The notes under the pieces are model-generated. The model saw only the letters and a program-made list of their open reading frames with translations, was not told where the DNA came from and searched no databases. Both the position numbers and the translations under genes were made by a program. Shown here piece by piece: positions 8,036-19,968 of a stretch of 51,034 nt of DNA. Position 1 is the stretch's first letter. Every line of letters begins with the position of its first letter. Source of the DNA: Streptococcus suis (GTDB taxonomy: Bacteria > Bacillota > Bacilli > Lactobacillales > Streptococcaceae); assembly GCF_017601095.1 (NCBI RefSeq), contig NZ_JAGFUX010000011.1:1-51034 (forward strand), read 5' to 3'.

Positions 8036-8527
8036 ATCTTCTTATGGAAAGCGACGTTTGTAGGGCAATCTAGTTTCCTAGACTTCCGTTTCTGTAACTA
8101 TAAAGAAGAGGCGACTACCGTCGCTCTCTATTTCCAATGAGCGTTGGCATTTGTAGTATTCCCTACTTCTCATCTCCCACCTCGGTTGGAGATTGAGTTG
8201 GAGAGAGTTCCTGCGGAACTCCTAGCTACATATCGTTTTCTTACAGAAAACGACGAGCGTGGAAGGAATAGGATTTTTATAAGATTACAAAGAAGAGCGA
8301 TTGCCATCGCTCCTTATCTCCAACCTCGGATTGGAGAGAGTTCCTGCGGAACTCCTCACTACATATCATTTTCTTACAGAAAATGACGAGCGTGGAAGGC
8401 ATAGGATTTTTATAAGATTATAAAGAAGAGCGACTGCCGTCGCTCCCTATTTCCAACGTCGGTTGGTGAGAGTTCCTGTGGAACTCCTCACTACATATCA
8501 TTTTCTTACAGAAAATGACGAGCGTGG
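8036..8527. repeat. Tandem hairpin repeat array between dacA and sufB
   Basis: About 490 bp without a credible gene. Three clear copies begin at 8104, 8291 and 8424 (the last two 133 bp apart; the first carries about 54 extra bases), and a decayed copy lies near 8036-8100. Each copy has the same hairpins in order: GAGCGA..TCGCTC, a CCAA..TTGG arm pair, GAGTTCC-TGC-GGAACTC, and a TTTTC-TTACA-GAAAA hairpin followed by GACGAGCGTGGAAGG. Several stem positions differ between copies but stay paired, which points to selection or recent gene conversion for secondary structure. The 8144-8386 reading frame here is only repeat translation. Confidence 0.8.
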
Positions 8528-8556
8528 AAGGTAACAATTCCCCGAATTGTTACCTT
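8528..8556 (-). terminator. suf operon terminator overlapping the sufB stop
   Basis: Arms AAGGTAACAATT and AATTGTTACCTT with a 5-nt loop (8540-8544). The sufB stop codon (8555-8557) overlaps the upstream arm. No T run follows on the minus strand, so efficiency is uncertain. Confidence 0.65.
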
Positions 8557-9970
8557 AACCCACGCTCCCCTCCATCTCATAGGCAATCAGTCTGTTGAGT
8601 TCGACTGCGTATTCCATTGGGAGTTCTTTGGTGAATGGTTCTACAAAGCCCATGACAATCATCTCTGTGGCTTCGGATTCTGATAGGCCACGGCTCATGA
8701 GGTAGTAGAGCTGTTCTTCTGAGATTTTTGATACTTTAGCTTCGTGTTCGAGGGCCACTTGTGAGTTGTGGATCTCATTAAATGGAATGGTATCTGATTT
8801 GGAAATATCATCCATGATAATAGTGTCACACTCGATGTGGCTGATTGACTTGGCTGAGTTTTTGGCAAAGGTTACTTGACCACGGTAGTTGACTTCTCCA
8901 CCACCACGGGCAATAGATTTGGATACGATTGAAGATGATGTCCGTGGTGCATTGTGAATCATCTTGGCACCGGTATCTTGGACCTGACCTTTGTTGGCAA
9001 AGGCAATTGACAACATGGTTCCACGGGCTCCTTCGCCTTCCAAATAAACCGCAGGGTATTTCATGGTCGTCTTAGCACCAAGGTTTCCGTCAATCCACTC
9101 GACTGTTGCATTTTTCTCGGCACGGGCACGCTTGGTTACCAAGTTATAGACGTTATCAGACCAGTTCTGAATGGTGGTATAACGCATATAGGCACCTTCG
9201 TGGGCAATGATTTCCACAATGGCAGCGTGGAGGCTAGCCGTCGAGTAAGTCGGAGCGGTACAGCCTTCTACATAGTGAACACTCGCTCCTTCATCCACGA
9301 TGATGAGGGTGCGTTCAAACTGACCTGTTCCTTCGTTGTTGATACGGAAATAGGTTTGGAGTGGAATATCCAGCTTAACACCTTTTGGTACGTAGATGAA
9401 GGTTCCACCTGACCAAACCGCTGAGTTGAGGGCAGCTAGTTTATTGTCTGACGGCGGAACGAGTTTTCCAAAGTATTTTTTGAAGAGTTCTGGATGTTCT
9501 TTGAGTGCCGTGTCAGTATCTGTAAAGATAATGCCGTGCTTATCGTACTCTTCCTTCATGTTGTGGTAAACCACTTCTGATTCGTACTGGGCAGAGGCTC
9601 CTGCTAGGTAGGCACGCTCGGCTTCTGGAATACCGATGCGTTCAAAGGTTTCTTTGATTTTGTCTGGCACATCGTCCCAGCTGCGTGCTGGCTTATCCGA
9701 CGGTTTTTGATAGTAAACAATATCATCAAAATCCAGTTCAGACAGGTCAGCTCCCCAGGTCTGCATCGGCATTTTCTTGAAGGTTTCGTAGGATTTCAAC
9801 CGGAATTCCAACATCCATTCAGGCTCGCCTTTGATTCGGGACATTTCACGAATGACATCTTCGCTCAAGCCCTTACCTGTCGAAGCCACCAGTTCCACGT
9901 TTTCATCATGGAAACCGAATTTGTATTCCCCAAGATCAATTGGGGTTGGTTCAATTCTTTCTTCTGACAT
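8555..9970 (-). CDS. sufB: Fe-S cluster scaffold protein SufB
   Basis: A 471-aa SufB of the SUF machinery, the last gene of sufCDSUB. It forms the SufBC2D scaffold on which Fe-S clusters are built. Recognisable family stretches are [45 protein letters not shown] (with the conserved Cys) and the C-terminal core [19 protein letters not shown]. Length is normal. It is preceded by an unusual 393-bp repeat-rich gap after sufU. The RBS is weak (AAGGGG lies about 17 nt upstream). Start MSEERIEP agrees with other streptococcal SufB proteins as I remember them. Confidence 0.95.
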   Translation of the reverse strand: MSEERIEPTPIDLGEYKFGFHDENVELVASTGKGLSEDVIREMSRIKGEPEWMLEFRLKSYETFKKMPMQTWGADLSELDFDDIVYYQKPSDKPARSWDDVPDKIKETFERIGIPEAERAYLAGASAQYESEVVYHNMKEEYDKHGIIFTDTDTALKEHPELFKKYFGKLVPPSDNKLAALNSAVWSGGTFIYVPKGVKLDIPLQTYFRINNEGTGQFERTLIIVDEGASVHYVEGCTAPTYSTASLHAAIVEIIAHEGAYMRYTTIQNWSDNVYNLVTKRARAEKNATVEWIDGNLGAKTTMKYPAVYLEGEGARGTMLSIAFANKGQVQDTGAKMIHNAPRTSSSIVSKSIARGGGEVNYRGQVTFAKNSAKSISHIECDTIIMDDISKSDTIPFNEIHNSQVALEHEAKVSKISEEQLYYLMSRGLSESEATEMIVMGFVEPFTKELPMEYAVELNRLIAYEMEGSVG

Positions 9971-10363
9971 AATAATAAGATACTAAGCCCCTTAAGAAAG
10001 CAAATGAAAAACAGGAAATCGACTTCGTGTGCAAACACACGAGGAGATTTATCTTTTTTCAAAAGCTTAAGGGCCTGTTCAATTCCAATCAGAAACTGAA
10101 CAATCCTTTCTGTATGATTTTCATTTTTTATTTATTTGTTTGTTGATGCTCAGCAAGCACCTTCACTTCGTTCGATTGCTTTCTTCAAGACACTAAACTT
10201 GGTTGGAACTTGATATTCGTATTTTGCAAAACGAAATCAATTTCTACCAATGACACGAACTTCGTTCGCTTCATTTCCAACCTCCAAAGGTTTCCCAAAC
10301 CTTTGGAGCTAATTCGCTGATTTTGGTAATATCGACCAAAATCGCTCATGTCGCAGTTGCCCT
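9971..10363 (-). repeat. Repeat-rich gap inside the suf operon
   Basis: A 393-bp stretch between sufU and sufB with no credible gene. It contains a strong hairpin with CCAAAGGTTT and AAACCTTTGG arms near 10281-10306, a second with GATTTTGGT and ACCAAAATC arms near 10319-10343, GAAC-TTC-GTTC types, and a CGTGTG/CACACG pair near 10029-10044. Positions 10156-10188 repeat the 3' end of sufU (10370-10402) with about 80-85% identity, 214 bp away, including a short in-frame-like tail. It looks like an insertion that carried or recreated the sufU 3' end. Whether it contains a terminator, processing site or promoter for sufB is unknown. Confidence 0.6.
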
Positions 10364-13281
<2,918 letters not shown>

Positions 13282-13297
13282 AACTTCCTCCAAAGAC

Positions 13298-14071
13298 TTA
13301 AATGTCATCTTCTTTGTAGTCGATGCCAAGCTCTGCTGCGACTTGGACATAGCCTTCTTTTTCCAAGCGTTGCGCCAATTCTGGTCCGCCTGAAAGCACG
13401 ACACGACCTTCCATCATGACATGGACAACATCAGGAGTGATGTAGTTGAGCAAGCGTTGGTAGTGAGTGATAATCATGGCACCGAAGCCTTCACCACGCA
13501 TGGCATTGATACCTTTTGATACAACTTTAAGGGCATCAATATCCAAACCTGAGTCAATCTCGTCAAGAAGAGCGAAAGTTGGCTCTAACATGAGCAACTG
13601 CAGAATTTCATTACGTTTTTTCTCACCACCTGAGAAGCCTTCGTTGAGGTAACGCTCTGCCATTTCCTCTTTCATGTTGAGGAGTTCCATTTTTTCATCC
13701 AGCTTAGTGATGAAGTCGCGGACAGAAATCTTGTCTTCATCTTCCTTGCCAGCGTTCATAGCTGCACGGAGAAATTCTGCGTTGGTTATCCCCGGAATTT
13801 CTGACGGATATTGCATAGCCAAGAAGAGTCCCATACGGGCACGTTCATCGACTTCTAACTCCAAAATGTTAACACCGTCTAAGAGCACTTCCCCTTGGGT
13901 CACTTCATAACTTGGATTGCCCATGATGGCTGCTGAAAGGGTTGATTTACCGGTACCGTTTGGTCCCATGATGGCTGCAATTTCACCTGTTTTGAGGGTC
14001 AAATTGACACCCTTGAGGATTTCCTTGCCTTCAATTTCCACATGAAGGTCTTTGATTTCTAATACTGACAT
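13298..14071 (-). CDS. sufC: Fe-S assembly ATPase SufC
   Basis: A 257-aa soluble ABC-type ATPase and the first gene of the suf operon. Walker A is GPNGTGKST (about residues 36-44), signature FSGGEKKRNEI, Walker B FALLDEIDSGLD and H-loop MIITHYQRLL, all diagnostic for SufC. It drives conformational change of SufB/SufD during cluster assembly. ATG 14071 has AAAGGAG upstream and a promoter at 14101-14109. Confidence 0.96.
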   Translation of the reverse strand: MSVLEIKDLHVEIEGKEILKGVNLTLKTGEIAAIMGPNGTGKSTLSAAIMGNPSYEVTQGEVLLDGVNILELEVDERARMGLFLAMQYPSEIPGITNAEFLRAAMNAGKEDEDKISVRDFITKLDEKMELLNMKEEMAERYLNEGFSGGEKKRNEILQLLMLEPTFALLDEIDSGLDIDALKVVSKGINAMRGEGFGAMIITHYQRLLNYITPDVVHVMMEGRVVLSGGPELAQRLEKEGYVQVAAELGIDYKEDDI

Positions 14072-14100
14072 GGTATGCTCCTTTATTTATTATCTTTCTC

Positions 14101-14109
14101 ATTATATCA
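14101..14109 (-). promoter_or_regulatory. suf operon promoter (extended -10)
   Basis: The minus strand reads TGATATAAT directly after the T run of the rgpG terminator and about 30 nt before the sufC ATG. No convincing -35 is visible because the terminator stem occupies that position. Confidence 0.6.
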
Positions 14110-14131
14110 AAAAAAGAGCCTGACGGCTCTT
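14110..14131 (-). terminator. rgpG terminator
   Basis: On the minus strand AAGAGCC, loop GTCA and GGCTCTT run into TTTTTT, 20 nt after the rgpG stop. It separates uppP/mecA/rgpG transcription from the suf operon. Confidence 0.85.
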
Positions 14132-14150
14132 ATCTTGTTTAGAAAGATTC

Positions 14151-15341
14151 TTATTTTCTTTTCTTAGCTTGCTGCTTACGAAGACAGCGCTTTTCCTTAC
14201 AATCTGCTATACGTTCTTGACGGTAATCTTTATTTCCCAATAATCGAAGAAGATTCAAGAGCGGTGTCCGATTTTCCCCAAAAATCCCGATTAATTCGCA
14301 TAAAATCAACACACCCAACAAAAGCGCAATCATTAGCAAAGTGCCACCTAGTCGGCTTGAAACATTGAGTAAGAGTGAAATAAGGGCGAAGACAAAGGAA
14401 ATAGCATAAATCACCAAAACGGTCCCTCGGTGACTAAGACCTAGCGATAAGAGTCTATGGTGCAAGTGCATTCGATCAGCTTCATAAATCTTTTGACCAG
14501 ATAATTTACGACGGATAATGGCGACAACTGTGTCTGTAATTGGAACTCCTAAAATAATCATAGGGGTCACAACTGCAACTGCTGTCGAGTTTTTCAAGCC
14601 TTGAAGCGATAGAACACCGTTCATAAATCCAATGAACAAGGCCCCTGTATCACCCAGATAAATTACAGCTGGATTATAGTTATAAGGCAAAAAACCTGCA
14701 ATAGCCGCTACCAAAACAAAGACAGTGACGGTCAAAAAGATATTGCTATCATAAAGAAAGAAATAAGATACAATTCCCATGGTGGATAGGGAAATAATCG
14801 ACACTCCTGACACCAAGCCATCCAAGCCATCCAGCAAGTTAACAGCATTGGTAATGGCAATGATCCACAAAACTGTCAAACAGAAGGATAGCCACGGTTC
14901 AAAATAAAGGACTGGACCTCCAAAAGGAATCTTGAATTGGTCAAAATGAAAATCGGTAAAAAACCAAATGGACGATGCAGCTACGATGATTCCCAACAGC
15001 TTTGGCAAAGGTGCCAGCTCAAAAATATCATCGATCAAGCCAAGTACCACTACCAAGCTCCCCGCCAAAAGTAGAGGAGTAATGTAATCTCTGAAATGCC
15101 CCAAATAAGGTAGGGGGTAGACAATCTGAGGCAAGAAGAAATAACAAGCAATCGCAAATGATAAAAAGACTGCTAAACCTCCGGCAGAAGGCATGGGAAC
15201 TTTATTGATCCTCCTTGCGTTTGGCTGATCGACCGCCCCAATTTTAAAGGAGAGCAAGCGTACCAAGGGCGTCAAAATCAGTGATCCCACCAGCGTTCCA
15301 ATCAGTACCAAAATGTACTTAAGAGCGAATGGAACCATCAT
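14151..15341 (-). CDS. rgpG: Undecaprenyl-phosphate N-acetylglucosamine 1-phosphate transferase (RgpG/TagO/WecA family)
   Basis: A 396-aa polytopic membrane enzyme of the MraY/WecA family that moves GlcNAc-1-phosphate onto undecaprenyl phosphate, the first step of rhamnose-polysaccharide or teichoic-acid assembly. It shows about ten membrane segments, the DQPNARRINKVPMPSAGG substrate loop, NAVNLLDGLDGL with the Asp pair used for Mg2+, and the MHLHHRLLSLGLSHR loop typical of WecA-type enzymes rather than MraY. The C-terminus is Lys/Arg-rich. It starts 1 nt after mecA. The mecA-rgpG neighbourhood is the arrangement I recall from S. mutans. Whether the product feeds rhamnan or another polymer is not decided by sequence. 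Confidence 0.88.
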   Translation of the reverse strand: MMVPFALKYILVLIGTLVGSLILTPLVRLLSFKIGAVDQPNARRINKVPMPSAGGLAVFLSFAIACYFFLPQIVYPLPYLGHFRDYITPLLLAGSLVVVLGLIDDIFELAPLPKLLGIIVAASSIWFFTDFHFDQFKIPFGGPVLYFEPWLSFCLTVLWIIAITNAVNLLDGLDGLVSGVSIISLSTMGIVSYFFLYDSNIFLTVTVFVLVAAIAGFLPYNYNPAVIYLGDTGALFIGFMNGVLSLQGLKNSTAVAVVTPMIILGVPITDTVVAIIRRKLSGQKIYEADRMHLHHRLLSLGLSHRGTVLVIYAISFVFALISLLLNVSSRLGGTLLMIALLLGVLILCELIGIFGENRTPLLNLLRLLGNKDYRQERIADCKEKRCLRKQQAKKRK

Positions 15342-15342
15342 C

Positions 15343-16056
15343 TTAGACCTTCCTCACAGTGGCCAAGGCCGCTTGAGGCAACAAGAGATGTCCATGCTCT
15401 TGAAGAACTGCACGGGTCAAGTTGGAATCCTTACTATGTTCCAGCATTCGCGCCAAGACGTACTCTGGGTAGTTTCTAACCTTATGCTCCACATGAATCA
15501 AAACTGTCATGTAGTAACGACCATCCATCTTGTAGAGCTCAGACTCCTCGATATCAAAATCAACTGTTTGACTGAATTGATGCAGTTGTTGAAAATCATC
15601 AAACTCAAGGATGTAATAGATATACTGTCGATCTCCTTCCTCTTCTTCAGCATCCAAGGCTTCCACTTCTTCCAAAAAATTCACTGCTGCACTGTCCGCT
15701 GCACTCTTACTACGCATTGAATCCTCAAAAGTCTTAAATAGCTGCTCTGGAGAAAGCTTAGACACATCATCCAAGTTGGACAAATCTGCCAAGTCTTCAA
15801 AATCTAACTGCTGGTCAATTTCTGACTTGGTGACAAAAATATCCACACGATCAGGTTTTGGCGTTACACGAAAACTAAGCATCCCACTTTCCTTGAAATG
15901 ATTTGGCAAATCCAATTCATCCAAGACAGTATAGAAAAAGTCTTCTGTTTTTTCTTGAGGAATGAGAAAATCAGCAATTTCCATCCCTCTTTCTTCTAAA
16001 TCGTCTAATAAAATGGTGATTTTTAAGGTCGAATCACTAATTTGCTTGACTTTCAT
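15343..16056 (-). CDS. mecA: Adaptor protein MecA
   Basis: A 237-aa adaptor that delivers substrates such as the competence regulators ComW/ComX or ComK-like factors to the ClpC/ClpP protease. The N-terminal substrate-binding domain starts MKVKQISDSTLKITI with LDDLEERGMEIADFL, followed by an acidic linker (about residues 95-140, EEVEALDAEEEEGD), then the C-terminal ClpC-binding domain. The start at 16056 has AGAGG nearby; the longer frame upstream is not MecA-like. A promoter lies at 16134-16162. Confidence 0.92.
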   Translation of the reverse strand: MKVKQISDSTLKITILLDDLEERGMEIADFLIPQEKTEDFFYTVLDELDLPNHFKESGMLSFRVTPKPDRVDIFVTKSEIDQQLDFEDLADLSNLDDVSKLSPEQLFKTFEDSMRSKSAADSAAVNFLEEVEALDAEEEEGDRQYIYYILEFDDFQQLHQFSQTVDFDIEESELYKMDGRYYMTVLIHVEHKVRNYPEYVLARMLEHSKDSNLTRAVLQEHGHLLLPQAALATVRKV

Positions 16057-16133
16057 CACATACCTCTTACTTTCATTGCCCTTGCTCGAAAAAAATAAGC
16101 CTAGGGCTACACTCATACAGGGTTACTTCCTTC

Positions 16134-16162
16134 ATTATACAAGAAAGAACTGTATTTTACAA
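16134..16162 (-). promoter_or_regulatory. mecA-rgpG promoter
   Basis: The minus strand has TTGTAA (16157-16162), a 17-nt spacer and TATAAT (16134-16139). It overlaps the T tract of the uppP terminator and leaves a leader of about 70 nt before mecA. Confidence 0.75.
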
Positions 16163-16188
16163 AAAAAAAGCAGACGTATCTGCCTTTT
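16160..16188 (-). terminator. uppP terminator
   Basis: A short GCAGA/TCTGC stem (16170-16183) flanked by AAAA/TTTT, with nine T residues following on the minus strand. It overlaps the last codons and stop of uppP. Confidence 0.8.
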
Positions 16189-17026
16189 ACAAAATCAATG
16201 TAAAGAGATAATAAATGAGCAAGAGCGTCCCCAATCCGATACGGTACTTGCCAAAAATAGTGAAGTCATGGCGTTTGACATAATCCGTCAAAAAGCGGAT
16301 GGCTAAAAGAGAAACTCCAAAAGCTGTCACCATAGAAATAAATAGCAAGAACCATTGACTTCCTGTCACAGAAATCCCCTTAGCCAACAATTTGACTATT
16401 TTGAGCAAGCTGGCTCCGAACATAATTGGAATTCCCAAGAAAAAGGTGAATTCTGTCGCAACCTGACGGCTAGTCCCTAGTAAAATCCCACCTAAAATAG
16501 TAGCTCCTGAACGGCTGGTTCCTGGAATTAGAGCAAGAACTTGGAATAATCCAATATAGAGGGCCGTTTTATAAGGTAGGCGTGCCAAGGAAGTAACTTG
16601 AGGTTCACGCGATTGGTTCCATTTTTCAACATAGATAAAGGCAATCCCATAAGCAATCAACATCAAGGCAACGACTACAAAGTTGTAGAGATGCAAGTCC
16701 AGCCAATCATCAAACAGAAAACCCAAAACCGCTGCTGGCAGGGCTGCAATGACTACCTTTGCCCAAAGCTGCCAGGTCAAACGGATCTCCTTAGCTGATT
16801 TACCAGCCTGAAATGGATTCAGCTTATCAAAATACAGAACCATCACAGCCAAAATAGCTCCCAACTGAATCACAACATTAAACATCGAAGTGAAATCATC
16901 ACTGACCTTTGAAAACTTGACAAATTCTTGCACTAAAATCAAATGGCCTGTCGAAGAGATGGGCAACCATTCTGTAATCCCTTCTACAATTCCAAAGAAA
17001 ATCGCTTTTATAATTTCAATCAACAT
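16187..17026 (-). CDS. uppP: Undecaprenyl-diphosphatase UppP (BacA)
   Basis: A 279-aa integral membrane phosphatase that recycles undecaprenyl diphosphate to the carrier lipid used for peptidoglycan and polysaccharides; overproduction gives bacitracin resistance. The first signature is [17 protein letters not shown] (about residues 15-31) with catalytic Glu and Ser/His. The second is [15 protein letters not shown] with the conserved Arg. About eight membrane segments fit the family. It stands next to rgpG, which uses the same carrier lipid. The start has AAAGGGG upstream. Confidence 0.95.
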   Translation of the reverse strand: MLIEIIKAIFFGIVEGITEWLPISSTGHLILVQEFVKFSKVSDDFTSMFNVVIQLGAILAVMVLYFDKLNPFQAGKSAKEIRLTWQLWAKVVIAALPAAVLGFLFDDWLDLHLYNFVVVALMLIAYGIAFIYVEKWNQSREPQVTSLARLPYKTALYIGLFQVLALIPGTSRSGATILGGILLGTSRQVATEFTFFLGIPIMFGASLLKIVKLLAKGISVTGSQWFLLFISMVTAFGVSLLAIRFLTDYVKRHDFTIFGKYRIGLGTLLLIYYLFTLIL

Positions 17027-17049
17027 GTCAAACCCCTTTCTTTTTTCAT

Positions 17050-17058
17050 ATTATACCA
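17050..17058 (-). promoter_or_regulatory. uppP extended -10 promoter
   Basis: The minus strand reads TGGTATAAT, about 25 nt before the uppP ATG, followed by an AAAGGGG ribosome site. No clear -35. Confidence 0.65.
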
Positions 17059-17094
17059 TATTCGACTTGTATGTGAATAAAAAAAACAATAGGA

Positions 17095-17123
17095 TTGAAA
17101 TTTGTCAGAATTTTTTGTAAAAT
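17095..17123 (+). promoter_or_regulatory. Promoter of the glutamine-type ABC transporter
   Basis: TTGAAA (17095-17100), a 17-nt spacer and TAAAAT (17118-17123), about 25 nt before the ATG. The spacer contains ATTTGTCAGAATTTT (17100-17114), which matches the CodY consensus at 11 of 15 positions; that is too weak to call alone. Confidence 0.7.
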
Positions 17124-17149
17124 AGACAAATACTTAAAAAGGAGTTCTT

Positions 17150-18715
17150 ATGAAAACAAAGTGGATTGTGTTCCTGCTGACCTTGTTCAGTCTCTTTACG
17201 GTGACAACAAGTGTGCAAGCAGATGAGTATTTGCGGGTTGGTATGGAGGCTGCCTATGCCCCCTTTAACTGGACGCAAGAGGACAACAGTAACGGAGCCG
17301 TTCCTATCGAAGGAACCAACCAGTATGCCAATGGCTACGATGTCCAAATCGCAAAAAAAATTGCCGAATCCTTGGACAAGGAACTCTTGGTGGTTAAAAC
17401 CAAGTGGGAAGGTCTTGTTCCAGCTCTTACTTCTGGAAAGATTGATATGATTATCGCTGGTATGAGCCCGACCGAAGAGCGAAAAAAAGAGATTGCCTTC
17501 TCAGATAGCTACTACACTTCTATTCCGACCCTTGTAGTTCGTTCAGATAGTGAGTACGCTAATGCAAGCAGCCTAGCTGAATTTTCCGGCGCGAAAATTA
17601 CTGCCCAGCAGGGTGTCTACCTCTACGATTTGATTGACCAAATCCAAGGAGCAGACAAACAAACTGCCATGGGAGATTTCTCCCAAATCCGTCAAGCACT
17701 GGAAGCTGGTGTTATTGATGCCTATGTTTCTGAGCGTCCAGAAGCCCGTACAGCTGAAGCTGCAAACTCTGTTTTTAAAATGGTCGAATTGACGGACGGA
17801 TTTACAACCAATACTGAAGATGTGACCATCGCAGTTGGTATGCGCAAGGACGATAGCCGTATCAGTCAGGTTAACGAAGTTCTTGCAGGCTTTTCTGAAG
17901 AAGACCAAATTGCCCTCATGGACAATATGATTGAAAACCAGCCTGTCGAAGAAGCCAGCGAAGGTGAAACTCCTAGCTTCTTTGCTCAAGTGTGGAACAT
18001 CATTGTCAACAACTGGCAACAGTTGCTTCGTGGCACTGGAATGACCTTGCTCATTTCCATCTTGGGTACCATTATCGGTACAGCCATTGGTCTATTGATT
18101 GGAGTTTTCCGTACAGCGCCAAAAGCAGCTAACAAGGCTCTTGCAATTGGTCAAAGAATTCTCGGTTGGTTTATCAATATCTACATCGAAGTTTTCCGTG
18201 GTACACCGATGATTGTACAATCGATGGTTATCTACTACGGCACCGCTCAAGCATTCGGTCTCAACCTTGACCGCACCCTAGCTGCTATTTTCATCGTATC
18301 CATCAATACCGGTGCTTACATGAGTGAAATTGTCCGCGGTGGTATTTTCGCAGTTGACAAGGGGCAATTCGAAGCCGCAACGGCTCTTGGATTTACCCAC
18401 AACCAGACCATGCGCAAGATTGTTTTGCCACAGGTTATCCGCAATATCCTACCAGCTACTGGAAATGAGTTCGTCATCAACATCAAGGATACTTCTGTAC
18501 TGAATGTTATCTCTGTTGTTGAATTGTACTTCTCAGGAAATACCGTGGCGACACAAACCTACCAGTACTTCCAAACCTTTACCGTCATTGCCATCATTTA
18601 CTTTATCTTGACCTTTACTGTGACCCGTATCTTGCGGACAGTTGAAAAACGCTTTGACACAGACACCTATACAACCGGTGCCAACCAAATGCAAATCGAG
18701 GTGCCTCATGACTAA
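17150..18715 (+). CDS. Glutamine-type amino acid ABC transporter, fused substrate-binding and permease protein
   Basis: A 521-aa fusion. Residues 1-24 are a signal peptide (cleavage after VQA). Residues about 25-265 form a type 3 solute-binding domain starting [14 protein letters not shown], with [14 protein letters not shown] and [18 protein letters not shown]. Residues about 285-510 form a His/Glu/Gln-type permease with [20 protein letters not shown] carrying the EAA-type loop. Fused GlnHP-like proteins are known in streptococci and lactococci, so the fusion is not new. The substrate is probably glutamine or glutamate, but this is inferred from family. RBS AAAGGAG, and the stop overlaps the ATPase gene by 8 nt. 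Confidence 0.92.
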   Translation: MKTKWIVFLLTLFSLFTVTTSVQADEYLRVGMEAAYAPFNWTQEDNSNGAVPIEGTNQYANGYDVQIAKKIAESLDKELLVVKTKWEGLVPALTSGKIDMIIAGMSPTEERKKEIAFSDSYYTSIPTLVVRSDSEYANASSLAEFSGAKITAQQGVYLYDLIDQIQGADKQTAMGDFSQIRQALEAGVIDAYVSERPEARTAEAANSVFKMVELTDGFTTNTEDVTIAVGMRKDDSRISQVNEVLAGFSEEDQIALMDNMIENQPVEEASEGETPSFFAQVWNIIVNNWQQLLRGTGMTLLISILGTIIGTAIGLLIGVFRTAPKAANKALAIGQRILGWFINIYIEVFRGTPMIVQSMVIYYGTAQAFGLNLDRTLAAIFIVSINTGAYMSEIVRGGIFAVDKGQFEAATALGFTHNQTMRKIVLPQVIRNILPATGNEFVINIKDTSVLNVISVVELYFSGNTVATQTYQYFQTFTVIAIIYFILTFTVTRILRTVEKRFDTDTYTTGANQMQIEVPHD

Positions 18716-19451
18716 GAACATCATTCTTGAAATTAAAAATCTAAAGAAATCCTACGGACAAAACCAGGTCCTCAAGGACATTTCTGTGACAGTGGAAAAA
18801 GGAGAAGTCATTTCCATTATCGGTTCTTCGGGGTCTGGAAAATCAACCTTCCTCCGTTCCATCAACCTCTTGGAAACACCCACCGAAGGACAAATCCTCT
18901 ACCACGGTCAAGATGTCTTGGCCAAGGGCTATGATTTGACCACCTATCGTGAAAAACTAGGCATGGTATTCCAGTCTTTCAACCTCTTCAACAACCTCAA
19001 TGTCTTGGAAAATGCGGTCGTAGCACAGACAACTGTATTGAAACGCGATCGTGCAGAAGCTGAGAAAATTGCCAAAGAAAATCTCAATAAGGTCGGTATG
19101 ACTGAGCAGTACTGGCAGGCCAAACCAAACCAACTGTCTGGTGGACAAAAACAACGGGTTGCAATTGCCCGTGCCTTGTCTGTGGATCCAGAAGTCATCC
19201 TCTTTGACGAGCCAACTTCTGCCCTAGATCCAGAGATGGTCGGCGAGGTGCTTAAGACCATGCAGGATTTAGCAAAATCTGGCTTGACAATGATTATCGT
19301 TACGCACGAAATGGAATTTGCCCGCGATGTTTCTGACCGCGTCATCTTTATGGATAAGGGAGTTATCGCTGAAGAAGGCAGCCCACAGCAAATATTTGAA
19401 AATCCCCAGGAAGAACGAACCAAGATCTTCTTACAACGTTTCCTCGGTTAG
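18708..19451 (+). CDS. glnQ: Polar amino acid ABC transporter ATP-binding protein (GlnQ-like)
   Basis: A 247-aa ATPase partner of the upstream fused permease. It has Walker [10 protein letters not shown], signature [15 protein letters not shown], Walker [17 protein letters not shown] and H-loop [12 protein letters not shown], the last two typical of the polar amino acid (GlnQ/HisP) subfamily. The start ATG at 18708 overlaps the permease stop by 8 nt. An in-frame upstream start at 18642 would lie inside the permease gene and is not supported. Confidence 0.94.
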   Translation: MTKNIILEIKNLKKSYGQNQVLKDISVTVEKGEVISIIGSSGSGKSTFLRSINLLETPTEGQILYHGQDVLAKGYDLTTYREKLGMVFQSFNLFNNLNVLENAVVAQTTVLKRDRAEAEKIAKENLNKVGMTEQYWQAKPNQLSGGQKQRVAIARALSVDPEVILFDEPTSALDPEMVGEVLKTMQDLAKSGLTMIIVTHEMEFARDVSDRVIFMDKGVIAEEGSPQQIFENPQEERTKIFLQRFLG

Positions 19452-19458
19452 ACAAGCA

Positions 19459-19487
19459 AATAAGGATGGGTATTCCCCATCCTTATT
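19459..19487 (+). terminator. Hairpin after glnQ
   Basis: Arms AATAAGGATGGG and CCCATCCTTATT with a 5-nt loop, starting 7 nt after the glnQ stop. The T tail is poor (CTCATAT). Confidence 0.75.
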
Positions 19488-19494
19488 CTCATAT

Positions 19495-19531
19495 AAAAAT
19501 AGACAGTCTGCAAAGCAAACTGTCTATTTTT
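19495..19531. terminator. Bidirectional terminator between glnQ and the small HTH-like gene
   Basis: Arms AAAAATAGACAGT and ACTGTCTATTTTT (13 bp) with an 11-nt loop. The A/T flanks suit both strands, serving glnQ (plus) and the 69-aa gene (minus). Confidence 0.88.
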
Positions 19532-19547
19532 ATATAGCTAAATCAGA

Positions 19548-19757
19548 TTAGCCTTCAAATTTTTTATGGTTTTTATCGTAAAAATCAATCAAACCCAAAG
19601 CAGTTGCAAATGAGATATTGTCGATTTTTGCACGACCTTGTGCAAGAGCAATAACTGACATTTCGCGTGCATTGGTTTCTTTAGAGATACGGTAACCAGT
19701 GATTTTTTTATCACGGACCCAGCCGACAACAGCGGCTACTTTTTCGTAACTTGTCAT
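19548..19757 (-). CDS. Small conserved-looking protein, possible HTH DNA-binding protein
   Basis: A 69-aa acid/base-mixed soluble protein. The stretch TGYRISKETNAREMSVIALA followed by QGRAKIDNISFATALGLIDF has the pattern of a compact Cro/XRE-like helix-turn-helix (helix, turn at KETN, second helix, G-x-x-x-I). I therefore suspect a small DNA-binding protein, but the call is by pattern only and no named family is claimed. It is well expressed by design: AAGGGG ribosome site, a strong promoter at 19791-19820 and its own terminator. It is monocistronic and sits between amino acid transport and ilvA. Confidence 0.75.
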   Translation of the reverse strand: MTSYEKVAAVVGWVRDKKITGYRISKETNAREMSVIALAQGRAKIDNISFATALGLIDFYDKNHKKFEG

Positions 19758-19790
19758 AAAAGACCCCTTTCCATTTTATTCGTGCAGTTT

Positions 19791-19820
19791 AGTATAATAC
19801 AAATGACCAAGATTTGTCAA
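19791..19820 (-). promoter_or_regulatory. Promoter of the 69-aa gene
   Basis: On the minus strand there is TTGACA (19815-19820), an 18-nt spacer and TATACT (19791-19796), about 35 nt upstream of the ATG at 19757. Confidence 0.82.
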
Positions 19821-19968
19821 GAGAATTGTTCGTTTTCTACAAGTTTTACAAGGAAATAATTGTTTAATACTCGCCTTGAAAACTTATGTGATGGCGATAA
19901 CTTGGAGCAATCAGCCTCCTTTCCATTGCAAATCTAGCAGCTTATTCTGCATAAGAGAAACAGAAATC

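Noticed and set aside
8144..8386. An 80-aa frame in the repeat region after dacA
   Set aside because: It consists of hairpin repeat DNA translated in one phase, with duplicated peptide fragments and no ribosome site.
8036..8527. CRISPR array
   Set aside because: Units are 133 bp or more, internally palindromic at several places, without unique spacers of constant length, and there are no cas genes.
17150..18715. Fused binding protein/permease considered as a novel fusion
   Set aside because: Fusions of glutamine-type binding domains with permeases are well known in streptococci and lactococci.
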